Of a stretch of DNA of 64,000 nucleotides, positions 8,767 to 17,521 are shown one piece after another; the stretch's first letter is position 1, and every line of letters begins with the position of its first letter. A program made the translations under genes and the position numbers. The notes beneath the pieces are model-generated. The model saw only the letters and a list, made by a program, of their open reading frames with translations, had not been told where the DNA came from and ran no database searches. The stretch covers positions 164,809 to 228,808 of the forward strand of contig JAFUCJ010000006.1 in NCBI GenBank assembly GCA_017459705.1, read 5' to 3'. Source of the DNA: Candidatus Saccharimonadota bacterium (GTDB taxonomy: Bacteria > Patescibacteriota > Saccharimonadia > Saccharimonadales > Saccharimonadaceae).

Positions 8767-9063
8767 ATGGGACAGACAATGGACCAAATGAAGTTACTAA
8801 ATCAACTTCGTAAAGCACAGAAGGATTTGAAGAACGAAATCGTAGAGGTCGAGGCGGGTGATGGCGCGGTGGTCGTGCAAATTACCGGCGAACTGAAAGT
8901 TAAGAAAGTTTCAATTGACCCGGACAAAGTTGATTTGGATGACATCCACGAACTAGAACGGTGGATCGAAAACTGTATGCGCGATGGTTTTGCAAAAGCG
9001 CAAGAAATTGCGACCGACAAGATGAAGCCGCTCATGGGCGGGCTATCGGGCTTAGGCTTATAG
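8767..9063 (+). CDS. ybaB: YbaB/EbfC family nucleoid-associated protein
   Basis: 98 residues, the usual size. N-terminal helix rich in Met/Gln/Leu (MDQMKLLNQLRKAQKDLKN), beta strands VEAGDGAVVVQITGELKVKKV and a C-terminal helix ending in a Gly/Met-rich tail match the dimeric YbaB fold, which binds DNA. It sits next to recR, as in most bacteria (dnaX-ybaB-recR is a classic cluster; here dnaX is 2.8 kb away with dnaB between). AAAGGAG upstream is a clear ribosome-binding site; TATAAT near 8722 lies at the end of the previous gene. Confidence 0.9.
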   Translation: MGQTMDQMKLLNQLRKAQKDLKNEIVEVEAGDGAVVVQITGELKVKKVSIDPDKVDLDDIHELERWIENCMRDGFAKAQEIATDKMKPLMGGLSGLGL

Positions 9064-9076
9064 GATAGCCTTTCGG

Positions 9077-9105
9077 TTGACTTTTTGGCAGAAATATGAT
9101 ATAAT
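9077..9105 (+). promoter_or_regulatory. Promoter of recR
   Basis: TTGACT at 9077-9082, 17-nt spacer, TATAAT at 9100-9105 preceded by TGA (extended -10). Confidence 0.75.
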
Positions 9106-9122
9106 GGAGGTATAGGGCAATT

Positions 9123-9728
9123 ATGTTGCCGACTGCTTTGACTAATGTGATTGATGCACTGGGGATGTTACCCGGCGTTGGACCGCGGACGGCGGAACGC
9201 TACGGGTATTATCTTTTCAAATCTAATCCTAAGGTGTCGGAGGCGATTGCCGAAGCGCTAACTTCACTTCACTCAGGCGTCAAGTCTTGCCCGGTGACAT
9301 TTGCGCTAATCAACGCCGATGAGGAACTTTCGCCGCTCTATACCGACCCTACGCGCGACAAGTCAACTATTCTAGTAGTGGAAGAGCCCCTCGATATCTA
9401 CGCGATCGAGTCCACCAAAGGCTTTCGGGGTGTGTATCATGTGCTTGGTGGTGCGTTGTCGCCTATTGACGGCATTACGCCCGACCAGCTTCATATCCGC
9501 GAGCTAGTAGAACGTTTGACCACTGATGACGTACACGAAGTTATCATCGCTACTAATCCGTCGGTCGAGGGAGAGTCGACTGCGCTCCTGCTCGAAAAGG
9601 TACTACACGAAGCCAAGCCGTCGCTTGCGATTACCAGATTAGCACGAGGTTTGCCGCTCGGGGTAGATTTGTCATATGCTGACCAGATTACGCTGTCGGC
9701 GGCGCTTGAAAATAGAACGAAGTTATAG
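9123..9728 (+). CDS. recR: Recombination protein RecR without its Cys4 zinc finger
   Basis: RecR loads RecA at gaps together with RecO/RecF. The 201-residue length is normal and the helix-hairpin-helix (MLPGVGPRTAERYGYYL) and Toprim core (ILVVEEPLDIYAIE, IIATNPSVEGEST) are conserved. The zinc finger that should lie between them (four cysteines) is reduced to one cysteine: SCPVTFALINADEELSPLYT precedes DPTRD. The loss is not a frameshift, since length and spacing are kept. It follows ybaB and has its own promoter. Confidence 0.93.
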   Translation: MLPTALTNVIDALGMLPGVGPRTAERYGYYLFKSNPKVSEAIAEALTSLHSGVKSCPVTFALINADEELSPLYTDPTRDKSTILVVEEPLDIYAIESTKGFRGVYHVLGGALSPIDGITPDQLHIRELVERLTTDDVHEVIIATNPSVEGESTALLLEKVLHEAKPSLAITRLARGLPLGVDLSYADQITLSAALENRTKL

Positions 9729-9733
9729 AATGG

Positions 9734-9764
9734 CTTTGGGTTGGCTAGCCGGCGACACAGCGGA
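9734..9764. repeat. Copy of the end of the 26.4-26.6 kb inverted-repeat element
   Basis: Thirty-one bases starting CTTTGGGTTGGCTAG match 26610-26640 with two differences. They lie between the convergent recR and acyl-AMP ligase genes. Confidence 0.6.
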
Positions 9765-9794
9765 CGAAGAGATTGACGTCCACCCATATATTAA

Positions 9795-11534
9795 TTATTT
9801 GTCGGAGATTTTTTCTAGGGCGAGGAAGTCGACCTTGCCTAGTTTGGTCTTGGGGAGTTCGTCAATAAAGGAGATTTCGCGGGGGGTTTCATACTTGGCG
9901 AGAAACTTCTTGTAAATATGGGCGAGGTCCTTGCGACAGAGGCGAGGCGAGGCGTCTTTCTGGAGAACCACGAAAACCTTGATGATTGCACCGCGGACTT
10001 TGTCTGGTACGCCAATACAGGCACACTTTGCGACGTACGACGAGCGAAGTGTCGCCTCCTCAACGATGGACGGGTAGACATTGTAGCCGCTGGTAATAAT
10101 CATGCGTTTCAGACGAGATTTGAAGAAGACCACACCGCACTCGTCGACATGACCGATATCGCCGGTTCTAAGCCATTTTTTGCCGTCTATTTCGATAAAA
10201 GCGGAGCTGGTTTCTTTGGGGTTGTCGAGGTATTCACGCATGATAGTCAAACCACGCACGAGGATCTCGCCATCAATGCCGACCGGAACTGGCGAGTGGG
10301 TTTTGAGGTCAAGAATCAGCACCTCACTATCCGGCAAAGGGTAGCCGATGACGTCTTCCTCGCGCGCAATGGAGCCAGGTGAAAAAATCATGCCGCCAGC
10401 AGCCTCGGTGAGCCCGTAACCATTATGAATAATAGCGCGAGAGCCATGCTCGGAAAAGAGAGTATTGACTTCGTTTTTGAGAGCGACACTGACCATGTCG
10501 CCACCAGATACGGCACCCTTGATTCGGCGCAAATCTCGCGAGCCGAATTTGATCCTGGTGAGATATTCGTAGAACGTTGGCACGCCGACCAGGATATTGA
10601 TACGGTATTTCAGGATATATTTGCGGGTTTTCTTGGCACTGAACTGCGGAATCAGCACTGTACGCATACCGCAGAAAAATGGGATGTGCATGCAAACACC
10701 AAGCCCGAAAGCGTGGAAGTTCGGGAGGAAACAAAGCATTGCAAAGCGAGTTTTCAGGAGTTCGGGGACGAGGTATTTCGCGCCGAGTGCTTGTGAGTTG
10801 AAGTTGAGATTCGTCAGAACGACACCTTTTGGCTTGCCAGTGGTGCCACCAGAATAAAGTATGACCGCCGGGTCATCTGCGTTGACGCGAACGTGGGGGT
10901 TGCCGATGTACTTGTTGCCGCTATTCAGAAAACGATCCCATGTGGTGACAATCTGGGTCTTCTTGACGTGGTTCTTGCGGCCCTTGGTAAGATGATAGAG
11001 ACCGCGTACCAAAAAATCCATTGAGCGAGTCGCTGAGACCACGATGACTTGTTCTAGGTCGGTGTCCTTGATGATATTTTCGACCTTCGGGTAAGCAATA
11101 TCGATGACGAGCATATATTTGGACTTAGCGCGATTAACGTAATCTTCGATTTCTTTCTCGGAGGAGAGCGGATGCACCATGTTGGCAATAGCTCCAACTT
11201 CGTTCACCGCGTAGAACATATAGACCGCCTCGGGGGTATTGGGCATACAGATAGTCACCGTGTCACCACGTTTGACGCCAATTTGTTTCAGAGCGCGGGC
11301 CGTACGGTCGATTCGCTTAATCATTTCCTTGTAGGTAATATCGGTGTCGTAGTAAGTGATGGCAACATTGTATGCCCATTTACAACTAGACTCATAAATA
11401 ACGTCGTAGAGTCCACCCTCGGGATACTCGATATCCTTGGGCAATTTGTCAATGTAGCCGTATTTGTTGCGTTCCAATCGCATATCGATAGCGCGGGCGG
11501 CCTTCCTCAGTTTATGGTAGATAAACTCCAACAT
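9795..11534 (-). CDS. AMP-forming acyl-CoA synthetase / acyl-activating ligase (FadD-like)
   Basis: 579 residues of the adenylate-forming superfamily. The P-loop is YSGGTTGKPKG (227-237), the adenine region NGYGLTEAAGG, and the A8/A10 region includes LRTGDIGHVDE and the late lysine in LPKTKLGKVD. This matches fatty-acyl ligases that make acyl-AMP and then acyl-CoA or acyl-ACP. No fatty-acid synthesis or beta-oxidation gene is in the window, while cdsA and pgsA lie immediately beside it, so salvage of host fatty acids into phospholipid is a reasonable inference. TAAAAT lies 6 nt before the ATG on the minus strand, so it appears leaderless and diverges from cdsA. Confidence 0.85.
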   Translation of the reverse strand: MLEFIYHKLRKAARAIDMRLERNKYGYIDKLPKDIEYPEGGLYDVIYESSCKWAYNVAITYYDTDITYKEMIKRIDRTARALKQIGVKRGDTVTICMPNTPEAVYMFYAVNEVGAIANMVHPLSSEKEIEDYVNRAKSKYMLVIDIAYPKVENIIKDTDLEQVIVVSATRSMDFLVRGLYHLTKGRKNHVKKTQIVTTWDRFLNSGNKYIGNPHVRVNADDPAVILYSGGTTGKPKGVVLTNLNFNSQALGAKYLVPELLKTRFAMLCFLPNFHAFGLGVCMHIPFFCGMRTVLIPQFSAKKTRKYILKYRINILVGVPTFYEYLTRIKFGSRDLRRIKGAVSGGDMVSVALKNEVNTLFSEHGSRAIIHNGYGLTEAAGGMIFSPGSIAREEDVIGYPLPDSEVLILDLKTHSPVPVGIDGEILVRGLTIMREYLDNPKETSSAFIEIDGKKWLRTGDIGHVDECGVVFFKSRLKRMIITSGYNVYPSIVEEATLRSSYVAKCACIGVPDKVRGAIIKVFVVLQKDASPRLCRKDLAHIYKKFLAKYETPREISFIDELPKTKLGKVDFLALEKISDK

Positions 11535-11579
11535 ATATTTATTTTATCACATATCGCAAAACTGTTGTATAATAATAGT

Positions 11580-12293
11580 ATGGATAAGAACTTCAAGATA
11601 CGAGTATCGGTCGGAGTAGGTATGTTCGTAGTGGCGCTCGTCGGGTTATATACCTTTAATTCGATTCCGTTCAAGATTATCTATGCATTATTTTCTGTGA
11701 TGGCGGCAGTGGAGCTGGTTAGTTTCTTCAAGGATCGCAAGAAAAGACGCGTGCGGGTCAACAGTAGGCCAATACAAATTGTCTTGTCTTTGCTAGAACT
11801 TGCTTTTTTGGTCTGCGGCGTAATATTTGTGGCGAAGGTTGATCTCACACATTTTTGGTATATTATCTTGGGTGTGCCGGGATACGATATTTTTGCCTAT
11901 CTTTTTGGAAAAATGTTCGGCGGGAGAGTCTTCGGCATGAAGCGGCCTTTTCCACGAATTTCCAAGAATAAAACTTGGGAGGGAACTATCCTAGGCCTCG
12001 CAATGGCAATTGGTATGGTGGTAATTTTGATGGCGACGAGAGGTACTTTTGCAACAGACTGGATGTATCTTCTGTGTGGCCCCTTGGCGCTGATGGGCGA
12101 TTTATTCGAAAGTTATCTGAAACGCAGATTTGACATCAAAGATTCTAGTGAAGTTATCGTAAAAAACAAGTTTTTTGCCGCGGTAGAGCACTTAGTCGGG
12201 GGGAGTGCGGGGCATGGTGGTTTTCTCGACCGCATCGATTCGACCGCTTTTACGACGACCGTATTGTTATTGATTAGTCTGGTGGTGCGTTAG
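11580..12293 (+). CDS. cdsA: Phosphatidate cytidylyltransferase
   Basis: CdsA converts phosphatidic acid and CTP to CDP-diacylglycerol. The 237-residue protein has about six to seven membrane helices and the family signature near its end: the KRRFDIKDSSE segment followed by GHGGFLDRIDS. The ATG at 11580 was chosen over longer upstream frames because TATAAT (11568-11573) lies 6 nt before it and the upstream frame is antisense to the ligase. The next gene starts directly after its stop codon, giving a cdsA-yqeG-pgsA operon for phosphatidylglycerol(-phosphate). Confidence 0.9.
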   Translation: MDKNFKIRVSVGVGMFVVALVGLYTFNSIPFKIIYALFSVMAAVELVSFFKDRKKRRVRVNSRPIQIVLSLLELAFLVCGVIFVAKVDLTHFWYIILGVPGYDIFAYLFGKMFGGRVFGMKRPFPRISKNKTWEGTILGLAMAIGMVVILMATRGTFATDWMYLLCGPLALMGDLFESYLKRRFDIKDSSEVIVKNKFFAAVEHLVGGSAGHGGFLDRIDSTAFTTTVLLLISLVVR

Positions 12294-12725
12294 ATGGGAC
12301 TGTTTCATGCGGACCGCAAATTTGAACGATTTGAGGACGTCACGCCCGAGATTTTGGAACACGAATGTGTGAAATTGTTGCTATGCGACCTAGATAATAC
12401 ACTGCGACTGCACGGTGAGACGGAGCCGTCGGATGAGCTGGCAGTATGGATTCGCGATGTTCGTGGCGCCGGCGTGAAAGTCGTAGTGATTTCGAACAAT
12501 GGTCGCAGAAAAATGATGCAAAAGTTTTGCAAGCCGATCGGCGTACCTTGTGTATGGTGGTCGAAAAAGCCAATTTCGACCAAACTGACGGCGGCGATGG
12601 ATAAATACAAGTTTCGACCGGATGAGACGGCGATGCTCGGCGACCGCGTCATGACGGACGTACTGGCGGCGAAATTTGCAGGAGTTAAGGCATGGAAAGT
12701 AGAACCAAGAAAAGACGTAATCTAA
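12294..12725 (+). CDS. yqeG: YqeG-family HAD phosphatase
   Basis: 143 residues of HAD subclass IIIA. The nucleophile motif is LLCDLDNTL, followed by VVVISNNGRRK (motif II) and the lysine plus GDRVMTDV (motif III/IV). YqeG-type proteins include the phosphatidylglycerophosphate phosphatase of some bacteria and plants; lying between cdsA and pgsA, this one is a good candidate for dephosphorylating phosphatidylglycerophosphate. The substrate is inferred from context only. It begins immediately after the cdsA stop and overlaps pgsA by 34 nt, so expression should be coupled. Confidence 0.85.
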   Translation: MGLFHADRKFERFEDVTPEILEHECVKLLLCDLDNTLRLHGETEPSDELAVWIRDVRGAGVKVVVISNNGRRKMMQKFCKPIGVPCVWWSKKPISTKLTAAMDKYKFRPDETAMLGDRVMTDVLAAKFAGVKAWKVEPRKDVI

Positions 12726-13270
12726 AAGCGCAGTCAATCAACACACCGACTCTTTTGACTTTGTTTCGCATCATACTCGTAATCCCGACGATGGTATTTA
12801 TATATATGGATACAGAATGGGCAAAAGCAGTGGCAATCGTGTGTTTCATAATCGCGAGCGCGACGGATTTCATAGACGGAAGATTGGCGCGCAAATGGAA
12901 CCAAGTCACGACGCTCGGAAAGTTTCTCGACCCGCTTGCCGACAAGATGCTGGTAAACTTGACTTTTTTGGCACTCACGTTGCTCGGACAAGTGCCAGTA
13001 TGGATGTTCGCGATAATACTAGTGAGAGATTTTGCCGTGGATGGGCTTCGGATGCTCGCCGCTGGATCCGGAATAACCGTCGCCGCATCCTGGCTCGGCA
13101 AAGCAAAAACTATGGTCCAGATGATTACCGTGACAATTCTGATATCGAACATGATTATTAAAAGTCAGGCAGTCGGTATAGTTGCCACCATATTATTATA
13201 TATAGTGGTGGTCTTGACGGTTGCTTCTGGGGTAGACTACCTTTATAAAGGCCGAAAACTTGTGTTATAA
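12692..13270 (+). CDS. pgsA: CDP-diacylglycerol--glycerol-3-phosphate 3-phosphatidyltransferase
   Basis: Integral membrane CDP-alcohol phosphatidyltransferase of 192 residues with about five helices. The catalytic signature DG-x2-AR-x8-G-x3-D-x3-D is present as DGRLARKWNQVTTLGKFLDP followed by LADK. It makes phosphatidylglycerophosphate from CDP-diacylglycerol. The start lies inside yqeG; a basic N-terminus (ESRTKKRRNLK) precedes the first helix. Together with cdsA and yqeG it forms a compact anionic phospholipid module. Confidence 0.92.
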   Translation: MESRTKKRRNLKAQSINTPTLLTLFRIILVIPTMVFIYMDTEWAKAVAIVCFIIASATDFIDGRLARKWNQVTTLGKFLDPLADKMLVNLTFLALTLLGQVPVWMFAIILVRDFAVDGLRMLAAGSGITVAASWLGKAKTMVQMITVTILISNMIIKSQAVGIVATILLYIVVVLTVASGVDYLYKGRKLVL

Positions 13271-13278
13271 TATATTAT

Positions 13279-14268
13279 ATGTATCATAAGTTTTTGGATT
13301 TTATTGGCGGCAAAAAGTCAATTCAGGTGATTCAGGCGGAGAATCCTGACGGCGACTCGCTCGGGTCGGCGATTGCACTAGATTATTTGCTGAAAGATAT
13401 CGAGGTGTCAATGTATTGCCCGGTAGATATACCACGGTATTTGCATTATTTCGACGATTGGTCACGCGTGACTAATGAGTTCAATTATCGTGCCGACGGA
13501 TATATTATCGTGGATACTGCCGCGTCAGTACTGCTCACGAAATTATTGGACGATACGGCCATTCGCAACCGACTTTACTCGGCGCCAGTGCTAGTGATCG
13601 ACCATCACGAGACGGCGGATGATCTAGACTTCCCACACGAAAGTATTATCGAAGTGCGTCCGGCGTGTACGGAGTTGATTTACGATGTGGCAAAGGAGTG
13701 CCAGCTCGCAGTGCCGCGAGAGGCGGCAGATGCAATCTTCATGGGGATTATGTCAGACACGCTCGGGCTGACTAGTCCATCAGTGACGGCGCGGACATTC
13801 CGGGTCTGCGCAGAATTGACTGAGCTCGGGTCGGATATCGCGGCGCTCGAAGAAAAACGTCGTGAATATATGAAGAAATCCGTCCGCATCATGGAGTACA
13901 AGGCGACGCTGATGCAAAGGGTGGATTTTTCGCTCGATAACACCCTCGCGACCGTACACATACCGTGGGACGATATTTCCGAATATTCCGACGAGTACAA
14001 TCCGAACGTTTTGATTCTGGAAGAGCTTAGGATGGTTGAGGGGGTCAAGGTTGCCGTGGCCGTCAAGACTTATCCGGATGGCAAGGTGACCGGCAAAATC
14101 CGTTGCATGGGCGACGCGGCGATTGCCGAGAAAATCGCTGGATATTTCGGCGGGGGCGGACACCCTTTTGCGGCAGGATTTCGGGCTTATGATACCTCGT
14201 ACGACGAGGTGCTGGCCGACCTTGTTAAAATCGTACCCGAGCTACTTGCGGAGGTGGCACATGATTAG
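13279..14268 (+). CDS. DHH/DHHA1 phosphoesterase (NrnA-like)
   Basis: 329 residues. N-terminal DHH domain with NPDGDSLGSAIAL, IIVDTA and VIDHHET; C-terminal DHHA1 domain ending in GGGGHPFAAGF. This architecture and size match NrnA/bacterial RecJ-like oligoribonucleases or cyclic-dinucleotide-degrading phosphatases, which use two metal ions. The choice between nano-RNase and pAp or c-di-AMP hydrolysis cannot be made from sequence alone. TATAAT (13266-13271) is 7 nt before the ATG. It overlaps the following hydrolase by 8 nt. Confidence 0.85.
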   Translation: MYHKFLDFIGGKKSIQVIQAENPDGDSLGSAIALDYLLKDIEVSMYCPVDIPRYLHYFDDWSRVTNEFNYRADGYIIVDTAASVLLTKLLDDTAIRNRLYSAPVLVIDHHETADDLDFPHESIIEVRPACTELIYDVAKECQLAVPREAADAIFMGIMSDTLGLTSPSVTARTFRVCAELTELGSDIAALEEKRREYMKKSVRIMEYKATLMQRVDFSLDNTLATVHIPWDDISEYSDEYNPNVLILEELRMVEGVKVAVAVKTYPDGKVTGKIRCMGDAAIAEKIAGYFGGGGHPFAAGFRAYDTSYDEVLADLVKIVPELLAEVAHD

Positions 14269-15016
14269 TATCAAATATGACTTGCTACACATGCCGATTG
14301 AGCTCACGAAAACTCACGACCACTGCGCGTCGGGTAAGCCAAGATTAACCGTCGTGATGTTGCATGGTATCGCAAGCAGTTCGATCACTTTTCGTAATGC
14401 GCTCCGATATCTGGAAGGTACACAGTCGATGGCAGATGTGAGATTTGTGACTTTTGATTTGCTGGGTTCTGGAAAATCTTACAAAAATAATAAGTTGAAA
14501 TACGGGTATACTGACCAGCTTGCCGCGCTTCAGCGTTCACTCGCCAGATTGCGCATTGACACGCCACTTATTTTGCTCGGACACTCCATGGGCACTTTCA
14601 TCAGCACACGCTATGCGGCGACGCATAAAAAAGCCATACACAAGTTGATCCTATGCTCACCGCCGATATATACCGAAGCAGATTTGGATAATCCGGCTTT
14701 TCCCGAGGCGATTGAGGGGTTCAAGAAAGCCGTGAGCGCACGAAATAGCAAGATTCTAAAAGACGCAGCTTTCAATAACGAAATGAAGAATATCGTGATG
14801 AATCGCAAAAACTACAAGACGCTCACGGAATTGACTACACCGGCCGTATTAATTTATGGCGATGCGGATCCATACATTGCATCGCAAAACATTCCGGCGA
14901 CAATCAAAAAGAACCCGAAGTATTTGTCTGCAATCAAGACAGTCGGGCGGCACGGAATGTCGCACGAGAAATACTACAAGGTGCGTGAGATTTTGGAGGA
15001 CGAATTGAATGCTTAG
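14261..15016 (+). CDS. Alpha/beta hydrolase
   Basis: 251-residue serine hydrolase. The oxyanion region is VVMLHGIASSS, the nucleophile elbow LLGHSMGTF, the acid residue is probably in YGDADPYI and the histidine in GRHGMSHEKY. No signal peptide, so it acts in the cytoplasm. The substrate is unknown; esters or lactones are typical. The ATG at 14261 has GGAGGTGG upstream and overlaps the end of the DHH gene; the end overlaps the start of cysS by 8 nt, so these three genes are translationally linked. Confidence 0.82.
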   Translation: MISIKYDLLHMPIELTKTHDHCASGKPRLTVVMLHGIASSSITFRNALRYLEGTQSMADVRFVTFDLLGSGKSYKNNKLKYGYTDQLAALQRSLARLRIDTPLILLGHSMGTFISTRYAATHKKAIHKLILCSPPIYTEADLDNPAFPEAIEGFKKAVSARNSKILKDAAFNNEMKNIVMNRKNYKTLTELTTPAVLIYGDADPYIASQNIPATIKKNPKYLSAIKTVGRHGMSHEKYYKVREILEDELNA

Positions 15017-16352
15017 GCTATACAATACGTTATCACGCAAGCTGGAGACGTTCAAGCCGCTCGGCAACAGAGTGAAGATTTATACTTGCGGTCCGACCGT
15101 ATATAATTATCAACACATAGGGAATTATGCGGCACAGATTTACTGGGATTTGCTCGTGCGAACGCTACTGGCAAATGGCTACCCGGTGAAACGCGTACTG
15201 AATCTGACCGATGTGGGGCATTTGGTGTCCGACGGCGATGAGGGTGAGGACAAGCTAGAAAAAGGCGCTTCGCGCGAGGGCAAGAGCGTCTGGGATGTCG
15301 CAGATTATTATATAGCAGACTTTCAAAAGTGGTACCGGGAGCTTAATCTGACAGAGCCAGATGCGTGGGCGCGGGCTACCTCGTATATTGATGATGACAT
15401 ACAGGCCGTAGATGCGATGACCGAGCGTGGGTTCACCTACGAGACTGCGGATGGCGTGTATTTCGACACATCGAAGTATGATAAATATGCGGATTTTGCT
15501 AAACTGGACCTCGACGGGCTGCAAGCGGGGGCGCGAGTAACTTTTTCCGATGAGAAGCGGAATGCGGCGGATTTTGCAGTATGGAAGTTTATCAAGCCGG
15601 GCGAGAAGCACGCGATGCGCTGGGAATACTTAGGCCGGCCTGGGTATCCAGGATGGCATTTGGAGTGTTCAACAATAATCCACGCAGAACTGGGCGAACC
15701 AATCGACATCCACACCGGCGGAATAGATCACATACCAGTACACCACACCAACGAAATAGCACAAACTTACGCCGCGTATGGACACGCACTTGCGAAAACA
15801 TGGCTACATTGCAATTTCATCACCATTGATGGTGAAAAAATCTCAAAATCACTAGGCAACGTGTACCTATTTACAGATCTCGCAGAACGGGGATTTTCGC
15901 CAATCGACTACAAAATGTGGGTGTTATCCGGCAGTTACCAAGGGGAGCGAAACTTCACGTTTGACTCGCTAGCTGGCGCGCGAAATCGCAGACAGGCTTG
16001 GCGGGAGAGAATCGCGCTGTGCTATCAGAAAGAAATTGCAGGCGACGAAAGGGTGTTTTCAAGGATACTTGAAGCCGTGAATAATAATTTGAACTCAGCG
16101 GAGGCTTTTGCAATTATAGATACCTCTCAATTGTCACTCGATGATTGGAGCAAAGTCGATGAGCTTTTTGGGTTAAAATTACTAGAAAATACACCGGATT
16201 TAGCGGAAGAAACCTACGCGCTTATTTCGCGCCGAACAGAGGCGAAAAAGGCGCGCGACTTCAAAACTGCGGATGAGATTCGCGATGAATTGTCGGAAAT
16301 GGGAATCGGACTGAGGGATAATCAGGAAGGGAGCTACTGGTACTATTTATAG
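15009..16352 (+). CDS. cysS: Cysteinyl-tRNA synthetase
   Basis: Class I synthetase of 447 residues, close to the usual 460. HIGH-equivalent HIGN occurs in TYN-region TCGPTVYNYQHIGNYAAQ with the first zinc cysteine, the other ligands are in HLECSTIIHAEL, and the KMSKS loop is KISKSLGN (about 276). The C-terminal DALR-like part ends in the typical KKARDFKTADEIRDELSEMG segment. It overlaps the end of the convergent tgt gene by 10 nt. Confidence 0.95.
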   Translation: MLRLYNTLSRKLETFKPLGNRVKIYTCGPTVYNYQHIGNYAAQIYWDLLVRTLLANGYPVKRVLNLTDVGHLVSDGDEGEDKLEKGASREGKSVWDVADYYIADFQKWYRELNLTEPDAWARATSYIDDDIQAVDAMTERGFTYETADGVYFDTSKYDKYADFAKLDLDGLQAGARVTFSDEKRNAADFAVWKFIKPGEKHAMRWEYLGRPGYPGWHLECSTIIHAELGEPIDIHTGGIDHIPVHHTNEIAQTYAAYGHALAKTWLHCNFITIDGEKISKSLGNVYLFTDLAERGFSPIDYKMWVLSGSYQGERNFTFDSLAGARNRRQAWRERIALCYQKEIAGDERVFSRILEAVNNNLNSAEAFAIIDTSQLSLDDWSKVDELFGLKLLENTPDLAEETYALISRRTEAKKARDFKTADEIRDELSEMGIGLRDNQEGSYWYYL

Positions 16353-17521
16353 TATCGCGTGAGGAAGCTATCCTTATACTCCGAGAAGTCGCCATTCATA
16401 AGTGACGCGCGTATTTGGTCGACGACGTGGACCACAAAATGCTCGTTGTGGATGCTCGCCAGTACTTTTGCGGTGATTTCATCAGCCTTGAAAAGATGGT
16501 GCAGATAGGCACGAGTGTAATTCTTGCAACATTCACAATAGCAATCCGACATTAGTGGGGTGAAGTCGTGTTTGAATTTGGCGTTTTTGATGTTGATGCG
16601 ACCATCATAAGTATAGAGGGTGCCGTTCCTCGCCATGCGGGTCGGGCCAACACAATCAAAAGTATCGCAACCGTTCTCGGCGCCAATAAATAGGTCGCGC
16701 GGCTCTTGTCCCATACCGAGCAAATGCCTAGGTTTATACTCATCAAGTAGCGGGCAGACGGTCTGTAGCATTTCCGCCATACCATCCGCTGTAAAAACGC
16801 CACCGATGCCGAAGCCATCAGGATTTACCGAATTACAAAACTGGGCGGACTCGGCGCGGAGATCGAGGAATGTGCCGCCCTGAACTACGGCATAGAGATA
16901 TTGTGGATATGGTAGCATCCGTTCGGCGGATCCTGTCGACGATATGCGTCTATGCGCAATACGGTTATGCTCGTCAACGCAACGCGCCAGCCAGCGGTGA
17001 GTGCGCTCCATGGCATGCTTCATGTCACTGTAATTTTCGGATTTGGCTAGGTGGTCGAACGCCATGTGGATATCGGCACCAATCGACCATTGGGCCTGCA
17101 TGGAACCCTCAGGAGTAAGTTCAAACTTATCGCCAGAAAGAACCGAACGGAACTTGACACCGTTTTCGGAGATTTTGACGTCGGGAAGTGAAAAAATCTG
17201 AAATCCGCCCGAATCAGTAAAAGTCGGCCCGTGCCAACTATTAAACTCCGCTAGACCCCCGGCTTCTTTTATCAGATCGGTGCCTGGTTGCAAAATCAAG
17301 TGATAGGTGTTTGCCAGGATCGCTTGTGAACCGAGACTCCGCATCTCACTCATGGTCAGCGATTTGACTGTGGCCTTAGTAGCGGCACCGACAAAAGCCG
17401 GGGTCTTGATGTCGCCATGCGCGGTGTGAATAGTTCCAACGCGAGCGAGGCCTTCGCGTTTCGCGATGGTAAAAATGGTGCGCTCGGCGGGTCCTGTCAA
17501 TAATGTGTTTTTCGTTAACAT
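16343..17521 (-). CDS. tgt: tRNA-guanine transglycosylase
   Basis: Exchanges guanine 34 for preQ1 in tRNAs with GUN anticodons. 392 residues, slightly long. DSGGFQIFS carries the first active-site aspartate, VVQGGTFLDLR is the substrate loop, and the zinc site is CYCECCKNYTRAYLHH. A short extra segment before the VVQGG loop (RRISSTGSAERMLPY) and the N-terminal TGPAER come from DNA resembling the GGCGGGTCCTG start of the palindromic element in obgE and mnmA; they may be remnants. It overlaps queA by 7 nt, forming a queA-tgt operon. No preQ1 synthesis gene is visible, so preQ1 or queuine import is likely. Confidence 0.94.
   Translation of the reverse strand: MLTKNTLLTGPAERTIFTIAKREGLARVGTIHTAHGDIKTPAFVGAATKATVKSLTMSEMRSLGSQAILANTYHLILQPGTDLIKEAGGLAEFNSWHGPTFTDSGGFQIFSLPDVKISENGVKFRSVLSGDKFELTPEGSMQAQWSIGADIHMAFDHLAKSENYSDMKHAMERTHRWLARCVDEHNRIAHRRISSTGSAERMLPYPQYLYAVVQGGTFLDLRAESAQFCNSVNPDGFGIGGVFTADGMAEMLQTVCPLLDEYKPRHLLGMGQEPRDLFIGAENGCDTFDCVGPTRMARNGTLYTYDGRINIKNAKFKHDFTPLMSDCYCECCKNYTRAYLHHLFKADEITAKVLASIHNEHFVVHVVDQIRASLMNGDFSEYKDSFLTRYYK

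Noticed and set aside
9918..10382. Plus-strand ORF opposite the acyl-AMP ligase
   Set aside because: It is antisense to a strongly conserved gene, has no ribosome-binding site and no recognisable composition.
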